Below are positions 58,945 to 64,000 of a stretch of DNA of 64,000 nucleotides, in pieces. A program made the position numbers and the translations under genes. Positions within the stretch are counted from its first letter, which is position 1, and each line of letters begins with the position of its first letter. The stretch is from positions 1 through 64,000 of the forward strand of contig NZ_SDVB01000380.1 of assembly GCF_004137355.1 (NCBI RefSeq), written 5' to 3'. This stretch comes from Ciceribacter ferrooxidans (GTDB lineage: Bacteria; Pseudomonadota; Alphaproteobacteria; Rhizobiales; Rhizobiaceae). The notes under the pieces are model-generated. The model was not told the DNA's origin and made no database searches. It was given only the letters and a program-made list of their open reading frames with translations.

Positions 58945-59901
58945 TCAACCGACGACGTTGCATGGCGTTCCTCGCTGGAAAAGCTCGATGTTCTCGACGA
59001 GCTGGTCGGCGAGTGCCTGGATGGCCTGCCGGCTCGCCCAGGCGACGTGCGGCGTCAGGATGACGTTGGGACGGCCGGCGATCCGCATCATCGGACTGTC
59101 GGCGGCCGGCGGCTCGCCGTCGGTCACGTCGAAACCAGCGCCGGCGATCTGTCCTGCATCGAGCGCGGCCGCCAGCGCCTGTTCGTCGACGAGGCCGCCA
59201 CGGCCGGTGTTGATAAGGATCGGTTTGCGCTCCATCAGCGCGAATTCGCGTGCGGCGATGATCCCGCGCGTTTCGGCGTTCAGGGGGCAATGGAGTGTGA
59301 TGATGTCGCTTCGGCGCATCACCTCGTCGAAGGCGGTGCGCCCGGCCGGCGGCACGCCGGCGCCCTTGCGGTCGGCGACCAGCACCGTCATGCCGAAGGC
59401 CTCGGCGATACGGGCGACGGAGCGGCCGAGCGCGCCGTGGCCGACGATCCCGAGCGTCGAGCCGGAAAGATCGGAGATCGGATGATCGAAGAAGCAGAAT
59501 TGCCGTGCTTCCTGCCAGCGGCCGTCGATCACCGACTGCCGATAGGGCACGATGCTGCGTCTCAGCGCCAGCATCAGCGCGAAGGTATGTTCGGGGACCG
59601 TGTTCGTCGCGTAGTCGCGGATGTTGCAGACGGTGATGCCGGCCTTGCGACAGGCGGCGAGATCAACGCAATCCGTGCCCGTCGCCGCGACCGCGATCAG
59701 CTTCAGCCTCGGCGCGCCGGCGATCGCATCGGCGCGGATCGGCGCCTTGTTGGTGATGACGATGTCGGCGTCAGCGATCCGGCTCGCGACCTCGTCCGGG
59801 GCGCTGCGACCGTAGAGCACCAGGTCATGCGCGAACTCGGGTTCGCGAAGCGTCGTTTCCGGCGAGAGTGTGTCGCGGTCGAGAAAGACGATTCTGGTCA
59901 T
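58945..59901 (-). CDS. D-2-hydroxyacid dehydrogenase
   Basis: 318 residues from ATG 59901 (MTRIVFLDRD), with GAGGAA upstream. The NAD-binding motif LGIVGHGALGRSVARIAEAF (in part) and the catalytic Arg (INTGRGGLVDE), Glu (GFDVTDGEPP) and His (LTPHVAWAS) are present. It is of the hydroxypyruvate/glycerate dehydrogenase class. The exact substrate is open. An 8-base dyad (GCGGGTGG/CCACCCGC) at 59979-59996 lies upstream. Confidence 0.86.
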   Translation of the reverse strand: MTRIVFLDRDTLSPETTLREPEFAHDLVLYGRSAPDEVASRIADADIVITNKAPIRADAIAGAPRLKLIAVAATGTDCVDLAACRKAGITVCNIRDYATNTVPEHTFALMLALRRSIVPYRQSVIDGRWQEARQFCFFDHPISDLSGSTLGIVGHGALGRSVARIAEAFGMTVLVADRKGAGVPPAGRTAFDEVMRRSDIITLHCPLNAETRGIIAAREFALMERKPILINTGRGGLVDEQALAAALDAGQIAGAGFDVTDGEPPAADSPMMRIAGRPNVILTPHVAWASRQAIQALADQLVENIELFQRGTPCNVVG

Positions 59902-59978
59902 GGGCGGACATTCCTCACGCTTCGCGGTCGTGGTGAGGGTCGTAGCCGATGCTCCGGAGACAGACAATAGCACTGCTC

Positions 59979-59996
59979 GCGGGTGGCTCCACCCGC
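59979..59996. promoter_or_regulatory. GC-rich dyad upstream of the D-2-hydroxyacid dehydrogenase
   Basis: Perfect 8+8 dyad GCGGGTGG-CT-CCACCCGC, 78 bases upstream of the gene. Could be an operator or an extension of the terminator region of csbD. Confidence 0.35.
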
Positions 59997-60000
59997 AAAC

Positions 60001-60029
60001 GAGAAAGGCCCGGCACGATGTGCCGGGCC
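60001..60029 (-). terminator. intrinsic terminator after csbD
   Basis: On the minus strand, GGCCCGGCAC/GTGCCGGGCC (60029-60020 with 60016-60007) with a 3-base loop, followed by TTTCTC. It starts 25 bases after the csbD stop. Confidence 0.75.
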
Positions 60030-60053
60030 CTCGGGACAGGGGGAAGCAGATGG

Positions 60054-60251
60054 TCAGTGGCGGTGCAGCCAGGCGTCGATCTCGCGATCGGCCTCTTCCT
60101 GGGTCTTGCCGTAGGCTTCCTGGATCTTGCCGGCAAGCTGCTTGCGGTTTCCCTTGATGACGTCGAGGTCATCGCCGGTGAGCTTGCCCCACTGGGCCTG
60201 GGCCTTGCCCTTGAACTGCTCCCAATTACCTTCGACCTGATTCCAGTTCAT
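60054..60251 (-). CDS. CsbD-family stress protein
   Basis: 65 residues from ATG 60251, with GAGAGGA upstream. The whole protein is CsbD-like: MNWNQVEGNWEQFKGKAQA, then WGKLTGDDLDVIKGNRKQL and the C-terminal ADREIDAWLHRH. CsbD-like proteins are abundant, small and stress-induced, of unknown mechanism. An EcfG-type promoter lies upstream (60329-60304). Confidence 0.9.
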   Translation of the reverse strand: MNWNQVEGNWEQFKGKAQAQWGKLTGDDLDVIKGNRKQLAGKIQEAYGKTQEEADREIDAWLHRH

Positions 60252-60303
60252 GTCAGCATCCTCTCGTTGGTTGGACAAAGAGGCTTGCGGCCTCGGGTGG
60301 CAC

Positions 60304-60329
60304 AACGCCTGCAGGACAGGGGAAGTTCC
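60304..60329 (-). promoter_or_regulatory. EcfG-type promoter of csbD
   Basis: On the minus strand GGAAC (60329-60325)-N17-CGTT (60307-60304), matching the general-stress sigma consensus. The ATG of csbD is 52 bases downstream of the -10 element. Confidence 0.8.
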
Positions 60330-60444
60330 GTTGCCGGCGACCGGGGACGGGCGCATGTGCGACCATTGGTCGAGTTCGCCGCGTCTGGCCGGCGCCGCTT
60401 TGCAATTGCCTCCGCCGGAGCCGAGGCGTACAACAACGGCAGCG

Positions 60445-60469
60445 GGAACCGCCCTGCCTCTCGTGCGTT
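60445..60469 (+). promoter_or_regulatory. EcfG-type promoter of the DUF883 gene
   Basis: Plus strand GGAAC (60445-60449)-N16-CGTT (60466-60469), 33 bases upstream of the ATG at 60503. Divergent from the csbD promoter, with 116 bases between the two -35 elements. Confidence 0.8.
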
Positions 60470-60502
60470 TGTCGGCAGGGCGATCGTTGAAGGAGACACG
60501 AC

Positions 60503-60862
60503 ATGGCTGCAGTCTCGATGACTGGCAAGGCAGGCGAAAAGGTGCAGGAGGAAGCCGTCGGCAACACCGATGCGCACCTTCAGGACGTTCAGGCCGAACT
60601 CGACAATCTGCGCCGCGACATTGCAGCGCTGACGCAGGCGATCACCTCCCTCGGCAGCGCCAAGCTCCAGGAGGCCGGCGCACGTGCGACCGAAATGGGC
60701 GCGGAAATGGCGGGTGCCTCGGCGGCGGCCTACCAGTCAGCCCGCGACAGCCTTCGTTCGGCAGAGCAGGACCTCGAGACCCGTATCCGCAACAATCCGT
60801 TGCAGGCGGTCGGGATCGCCGCCGGCATCGGGTTCCTTGCCGCGCTGCTGACACGGCGCTGA
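60503..60862 (+). CDS. DUF883 (ElaB/YqjD-like) membrane-anchored protein
   Basis: 119 residues from ATG 60503 after AAGGAG. A long amphipathic helix region (LQDVQAELDNLRRDIAALTQ in part) is followed by an alanine-rich stretch and a C-terminal membrane segment LQAVGIAAGIGFLAALLTRR. This is the YqjD/ElaB architecture, in E. coli tail-anchored ribosome-associated stress proteins. It precedes the holin-like gene by 4 bases, as in yqjD-yqjE, and has an EcfG-type promoter. Confidence 0.88.
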   Translation: MAAVSMTGKAGEKVQEEAVGNTDAHLQDVQAELDNLRRDIAALTQAITSLGSAKLQEAGARATEMGAEMAGASAAAYQSARDSLRSAEQDLETRIRNNPLQAVGIAAGIGFLAALLTRR

Positions 60863-60866
60863 GCCC

Positions 60867-61304
60867 ATGAATCTCATTGCAGAAGTCCTGGCCAGCCTCG
60901 CGCTACGTCGTGCGCGCCCGGTGGTGGAAGGTGTCAAACGCAATACGGTGGCGGCAGTTCTGCTGATCGTGCTGTTCGTGACCGCCTATGTGGCGCTCGT
61001 CGTGGCGCTCGCACTCTACGTCGCGGAGACGGCGGGGCCGGTCATGGCGGCGCTGACCGTGGCGCTGACCGCAACCGCCCTGGCGCTGGTGGTCATCGCC
61101 GTGATGATGGTCCTCAACCATCAGGCCCGCAAGGAGGCCCTGATGCGCCAGCAAATGGCCGCGGCGGCGGGTGACCCGCTTACCACGGGGCTGATTGCCG
61201 AGGTTCCGCTGATGATGCGGGAAAGTCCGATTGCCACCACGGCAATGATCGGGTGTCTTGTCTACGCGCTGGCGAAAGTCGGCGGAGTAGGTCGAAAGAT
61301 CTGA
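60867..61304 (+). CDS. YqjE/holin-superfamily membrane protein
   Basis: 145 residues with two strong membrane hairpin segments: AAVLLIVLFVTAYVALVVAL (in part) and GPVMAALTVALTATALALVV (in part), followed by a helical cytoplasmic region and another hydrophobic stretch near the C terminus (TTAMIGCLVYALAKVGGVG). This is the YqjE-like (phage-holin-superfamily) partner of DUF883 proteins. It probably shares the EcfG-type promoter of the preceding gene. Convergent with nepR, 33 bases apart. Confidence 0.78.
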   Translation: MNLIAEVLASLALRRARPVVEGVKRNTVAAVLLIVLFVTAYVALVVALALYVAETAGPVMAALTVALTATALALVVIAVMMVLNHQARKEALMRQQMAAAAGDPLTTGLIAEVPLMMRESPIATTAMIGCLVYALAKVGGVGRKI

Positions 61305-61337
61305 CAAGACACGCCGGAAGATAGTCGGAAAGGGGCG

Positions 61338-61541
61338 CTACTTCTTGGTGCTGTTGCGCTCGGCATCATCAAGCCGTTCGAGCAAATCCAAGAAATGCTT
61401 CGGTGTTCCTTCTTCGACGATACTGTCGTAGTATCCGCGCAACTTTGACGCGATGAGGGTGTTTGAAAGCTCCCTTCCTGCATCAGACCGCTTCGGTCTT
61501 GCTTTGCGGTCCTTCATCTTCTCAGGTGCCATAAACCCCAT
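61338..61541 (-). CDS. nepR: anti-sigma factor NepR
   Basis: 67 residues. The helices LIASKLRGYYDSIVEEG-x2-KHFLDLLERLDDAE carry the NepR pattern by which it clamps the EcfG sigma factor and, after stress, the sigma-like domain of phospho-PhyR. ATG 61541 is used; ATG 61532 is a possible second start. EcfG is usually encoded just after nepR, but here the next gene is a convergent membrane protein, so this NepR is without its sigma gene, like RsiA2 of Sinorhizobium. It has an EcfG-type promoter. Confidence 0.9.
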   Translation of the reverse strand: MGFMAPEKMKDRKARPKRSDAGRELSNTLIASKLRGYYDSIVEEGTPKHFLDLLERLDDAERNSTKK

Positions 61542-61573
61542 TCACCCCGTTACAATATTAGGAATCCCCCAAG

Positions 61574-61599
61574 AACTGTACTAGCATAAAAAAAGTTCC
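61574..61599 (-). promoter_or_regulatory. EcfG-type promoter of nepR
   Basis: Minus strand GGAAC (61599-61595)-N17-AGTT (61577-61574). The start codon of nepR is 32 bases after the -10 element. The -10 has A for the usual C, but GGAAC-N19-TT, the Sinorhizobium RpoE2 form, is kept. Confidence 0.75.
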
Positions 61600-61607
61600 G
61601 GGGCGTC

Positions 61608-61633
61608 GGAACTTTTTTGGTCCATTGGCCGTT
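61608..61633 (+). promoter_or_regulatory. EcfG-type promoter toward phyR
   Basis: Plus strand GGAAC (61608-61612)-N17-CGTT (61630-61633). Its -35 and that of the nepR promoter form a perfect palindrome with T/A runs (AAAAAAGTTCC-N8-GGAACTTTTTT, 61589-61618). The predicted phyR leader is about 305 bases. Confidence 0.78.
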
Positions 61634-61946
61634 GTCGCGGAAGTCTGCATTTACGAGTTCTACTGATGAAACTGACCAGGGCTCATCACACGCAGCCCCT
61701 CAGGTGGGCCACAGCCGGACTGCCGAGTTCAACGCGATCGTCGATCGGCGTGCGTTCGTCGTCCGCCGGCCGGCGGCAGGATCGCGGCGCTGTCGACGGA
61801 TGCCGTTCGCCGATTTCCCGTGCCGGGCTGAACAGGCGGCCCACCCTGCGTGCCCCTCCACCTCGTTCCGGCCACTTCAGCCGACACTTCGACCCCGTCC
61901 ATCAGTCCGCGAACCAGCGCTGAATGCGCCCGATTGGAGAAGCTGA

Positions 61947-62741
61947 ATGTCCCTGACTGCCCGCGTAGCTGCCCATCTCCCCTATCTTCGGCGTTATGCC
62001 CGAGCCGTGACAGGCTCGCAGACATCCGGTGACGCCTATGTGGCGGCCGTGCTGGAAGCGCTGATCGCCGACATTTCCATGTTCCCTGAAAGCGGTGACG
62101 ACCGTGTGTCGCTGTACAAGCTCTTTGTTGCGCTGTTCGACACGACTTCGATCGAGATCCCCCCGATTTCCTCGCCCTTCGCCTGGGAACGCCGCGCTGC
62201 CGCCAATCTCGCGGCCGTCCCGACCCGGGCGCGCCACGCCTTTCTGCTGACGACCGTCGAAGGTTTTTCGCGCGAACAGGCGGCAGACGTTCTCGGCGTC
62301 GAGGACGCCGAGCTGGATGCGCTGGTGAGCAAGGCCTCCGAGGAGATCTCACGGCAAGTGGCGACCGACATCATGATTATCGAGGACGAGCCACTGATCG
62401 CGCTCGATATCGAGCAGATGGTCGAGGATCTCGGTCACCGGGTGACCGGCACGGCGCGCACCCATACCGAGGCTGTCGAACTCTTCCGGCGCACGAAGCC
62501 GAAAATGGTCCTCGCCGACATACAGCTCGCCGACGGCAGTTCGGGTATCGACGCCGTCAACGACATCCTGAAGACAGACACGATTCCGGTGATCTTCATC
62601 ACCGCCTTTCCCGAGAGGCTCCTGACGGGTGAGCGTCCGGAGCCCGCCTTCCTGGTTACGAAACCCTTCAATCCGGACATGGTGAAGGCTCTGATCAGTC
62701 AGGCTCTTTTCTTTAATGAACAGGTGGCGGAGAAGGCGTAG
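61947..62741 (+). CDS. phyR: general stress response regulator PhyR
   Basis: 264 residues. The N-terminal half mimics an ECF sigma factor: sigma2-like LTARVAAHLPYLRRYARAVT (in part) and sigma4-like ARHAFLLTTVEGFSREQAAD (in part). The C-terminal half is a receiver with IIEDEPLIALDIEQMVEDLG (in part), the phosphoacceptor Asp (about residue 191, in MVLADIQLAD) and VTKPFNPDMV. When phosphorylated it takes NepR away from EcfG and turns on the general stress regulon. This is the RsiB/PhyR partner of the divergent NepR. A kinase gene follows. Confidence 0.95.
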   Translation: MSLTARVAAHLPYLRRYARAVTGSQTSGDAYVAAVLEALIADISMFPESGDDRVSLYKLFVALFDTTSIEIPPISSPFAWERRAAANLAAVPTRARHAFLLTTVEGFSREQAADVLGVEDAELDALVSKASEEISRQVATDIMIIEDEPLIALDIEQMVEDLGHRVTGTARTHTEAVELFRRTKPKMVLADIQLADGSSGIDAVNDILKTDTIPVIFITAFPERLLTGERPEPAFLVTKPFNPDMVKALISQALFFNEQVAEKA

Positions 62742-62743
62742 TT

Positions 62744-62761
62744 CGGGCAGGCGACTGCCCG
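62744..62761 (+). terminator. hairpin after phyR
   Basis: CGGGCAG-GCGA-CTGCCCG, a 7-base stem with a 4-base loop, 3 bases after the phyR stop. No T-run, so weak or factor-assisted. Confidence 0.45.
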
Positions 62762-62790
62762 TGCGAGCCACCGAGCGACCTGAGAGGGCA

Positions 62791-62810
62791 GGTCCCGCAT
62801 ATGCGGGACC
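62791..62810. repeat. perfect 20-base palindrome upstream of the stress kinase
   Basis: GGTCCCGCAT followed by its inverted complement ATGCGGGACC, with no spacer. It is 49 bases after the phyR stop and 27 bases before the preferred start of the kinase (GTG 62837). It may be an operator or a cruciform/hairpin signal separating phyR from the kinase. Confidence 0.6.
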
Positions 62811-62836
62811 GCCGGCGTGTTTCGCGGAGTTGCACG

Positions 62837-63832
62837 GTGGTTCACAGACTGACTTGGTACGAGCCCCAGCGCGGTGACGAGTACCTGCGCGAATTCTTCA
62901 TCACCGGCCTGATGGATATCGGCGCGACGCTGATTTTGCAGGATGCCGAGGGCAAGTATTCTTGCATAACCACCTTGCCGATGCGCTTCCGGCTGACGGG
63001 GAGCGAGCCGCCGACAGACCGCGGTCTGTTCGGCGAGGACATCGGCCGCCGGCTTGAAGACATGAAGGCGCGGCTCCGGCAGCCAGGAGACCATGCGGAG
63101 ATGGAGATCGACGCTGGCGACGACACCTTCTTTGAATTCCGTTGCCGTATGATCACCATGGCGAACGGCCAGAACAACCTGATGACGGTCGTCATCGACC
63201 GGACGGAGGATCGCCGGCGGGAGCGGCTCCTGCGCGCGCTGCTGCGCGAAGTGAGCCACCGGTCGAAGAACCTGCTTGCCATCATCCAGAGCATCGCCTC
63301 CCAGACGGCCCGCTATTCCGGCTCTCTCAACGCCTTTCTCGGCAAGTTCCGTGGCCGCCTGCACGCCCTCTCGCAGTCGCAGGACCTCATCACGGATTCG
63401 AGCTGGAGCGGCGCCTATTTCCGCGACCTGCTCCGACAGCAGATCGAGAAATACGTGCAGGACGGAGCCGCCGACCTCATTCAGGTGACCGGCGAAAACG
63501 TTCTCCTGACGCCGAACGCGTCGCTGCATGTCGGCCTTGCCCTGCACGAACTCACGGTCAATGCCGTCAGCCATGGTGATTTTGTGGCGAGGCGTCAGCG
63601 GATCGAAGTCAATTGCGAGCGTGTCCGCGAGGAGGGCAAGGACGCCGTGCGCATTACCTGGACCGAGCCGCTCGGGCCGACTGACGGCGAGGCTCCCGCC
63701 CGTTCCGCGCGTTTCGGCAGCACGGTCCTCGAAAGGGTGGTGCCGGCCTCGGTGAACGGTAGCGCGGTGCATGAGGTGCGGCCGGGGTCGGTCTATTACG
63801 AGCTCACATTCCCGCTTGATGCCGAGGCCTAG
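62837..63832 (+). CDS. HisKA_2/HWE-type sensor histidine kinase, probable PhyR kinase
   Basis: 331 residues from GTG 62837, which has GGAG 7 bases upstream; ATG 62801 would add 12 residues but lies inside a palindrome and has no ribosome site. The N-terminal 125 residues look like a divergent PAS-type domain (TLILQDAEGKYSCITTLP, FEFRCRMITMANG). The dimerisation helix has the phosphoacceptor His in REVSHRSKNLLAIIQSIAS (in part; His141) and the ATPase has LHELTVNAVSHG and GSTVLERVV. Kinases of this family phosphorylate PhyR. Its place directly after phyR supports that role. Confidence 0.85.
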   Translation: MVHRLTWYEPQRGDEYLREFFITGLMDIGATLILQDAEGKYSCITTLPMRFRLTGSEPPTDRGLFGEDIGRRLEDMKARLRQPGDHAEMEIDAGDDTFFEFRCRMITMANGQNNLMTVVIDRTEDRRRERLLRALLREVSHRSKNLLAIIQSIASQTARYSGSLNAFLGKFRGRLHALSQSQDLITDSSWSGAYFRDLLRQQIEKYVQDGAADLIQVTGENVLLTPNASLHVGLALHELTVNAVSHGDFVARRQRIEVNCERVREEGKDAVRITWTEPLGPTDGEAPARSARFGSTVLERVVPASVNGSAVHEVRPGSVYYELTFPLDAEA

Positions 63833-63860
63833 AACTGCCCTGATATTTGTGCATTGCGGT

Positions 63861-63885
63861 GGAACTTTCCAACGTGGTCCGCGTT
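63861..63885 (+). promoter_or_regulatory. EcfG-type promoter of the terminal small secreted protein
   Basis: Plus strand GGAAC (63861-63865)-N16-CGTT (63882-63885), 23 bases upstream of ATG 63909. Confidence 0.78.
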
Positions 63886-63908
63886 TCCTGTGCTCAATGG
63901 AGGCGGGA

Positions 63909-64000
63909 ATGAGCACACTTGCCGCGCTTTTGGTTCTTGTCGCCTGTCACCCCGACGAAGGACATTGCATGAAGGAGCCGGTCGCGGTCGCCTCCTTCGG
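63909..64000 (+). CDS. small secreted protein, partial (window edge)
   Basis: Starts at ATG 63909 with GGAGG (63899-63903) five bases upstream. The visible 30 residues begin MSTLAALLVLVACHPDEGHC, a hydrophobic signal segment with a Cys early in the mature part, then MKEPVAVASFG. The remainder is outside the window. No family can be named. An EcfG-type promoter places it in the general stress regulon. Confidence 0.6.
   Translation, partial: MSTLAALLVLVACHPDEGHCMKEPVAVASF

Larger units (their letters stand above)
61542..61946. other. nepR-phyR divergent intergenic region with a long phyR leader
   Basis: 405 bases. It contains the two back-to-back EcfG-type promoters at 61574-61633 and then about 310 bases up to the phyR start. 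An open plus-strand frame (61617-61946) ends exactly before phyR but has poor codon quality and an arginine-rich, non-family sequence, so I do not call it. I see no RNA family in the leader. Confidence 0.55.

Noticed and set aside
61589-61618. Palindrome with T and A runs read as a bidirectional terminator
   Set aside because: It lies between divergent, not convergent, genes, and both halves are followed at N17 by EcfG -10 elements. Two back-to-back promoters explain it better.
61617-61946. 109-codon plus-strand frame ending just before phyR
   Set aside because: Arg/Pro/Ser-rich with no family likeness, no ribosome site at its start and overlapping open frames on both strands. Treated as leader DNA.

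Overview
The window looks like a chromosomal segment of a high-GC alphaproteobacterium of the Rhizobiaceae (Agrobacterium/Rhizobium/Shinella/Ensifer range). The evidence is a ChvE-GguABC sugar module with a divergent GbpR regulator, a PhyR/NepR general-stress module with an HWE/HisKA_2-type kinase, a thiCOSGE operon under a TPP riboswitch, a PccR-type short-chain-acyl regulator beside pccBA, and rhizobial-type GC-rich intergenic palindromes. The species cannot be fixed from the sequence alone. No rRNA, tRNA or CRISPR array was seen.

Layout. 1-5.0 kb: the 3' end of an IS110-family transposase abuts a sugar ABC transporter (ATPase and binding protein, no permease). Divergent from it is a GAF-histidine kinase/LuxR-type response regulator pair. 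5.1-9.5 kb: a large chemoreceptor, a DUF3175 protein and an erythromycin-esterase-like protein. 9.5-14.2 kb: thiCOSGE (minus strand) behind a TPP riboswitch. 14.3-20.5 kb: a glucan phosphorylase, a CapA-like phosphoesterase, a ribosome hibernation factor fused to a cold-shock domain behind an FNR/FixK-like box, and small stress proteins sharing a symmetric EcfG-type promoter.

20.5-32.5 kb: a co-directional run chvE-gguA-gguB-gguC-dehydratase-dehydrogenase-KGSA dehydrogenase-dgoK-dgoA with divergent gbpR. Together these import L-arabinose/D-galactose-type sugars, oxidise and dehydrate them by shared upper enzymes, then split into an arabinose branch (to 2-oxoglutarate) and a galactose branch (to pyruvate and triose phosphate). 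32.5-40.1 kb: an aminotransferase, a LysR regulator, a ureohydrolase and a spermidine/putrescine-type ABC importer. 40.2-48.5 kb: a 3-hydroxyisobutyrate-dehydrogenase-like enzyme, a GMC oxidoreductase and a branched-chain-amino-acid-type ABC importer, with a LysR regulator and two matched operator-like dyads. 48.5-56.4 kb: the propionyl-CoA to succinyl-CoA operon (pccB, an unknown 125-residue protein, pccA, mcm) with divergent pccR.

56.4-60.0 kb: an ArsR/SRPBCC pair, a GFA-family protein, a 3-hydroxyisobutyryl-CoA hydrolase and a D-2-hydroxyacid dehydrogenase. 60.0-64.0 kb: a general-stress-response cluster: csbD, a DUF883 protein, a holin-like membrane protein, nepR, phyR, a sensor kinase and the start of a small secreted protein. 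Nearly all are preceded by the motif GGAAC-N16/17-(C/A)GTT, the EcfG-type sigma-factor consensus. The sigma gene itself is not in the window.

The most notable signal is this set of EcfG-type promoters on both strands, including one pair that shares the same bases as -35 in one direction and -10 in the other (19653-19680), and one back-to-back pair between nepR and phyR. Functions are assigned by reading motifs and recalling families; no database search was possible.
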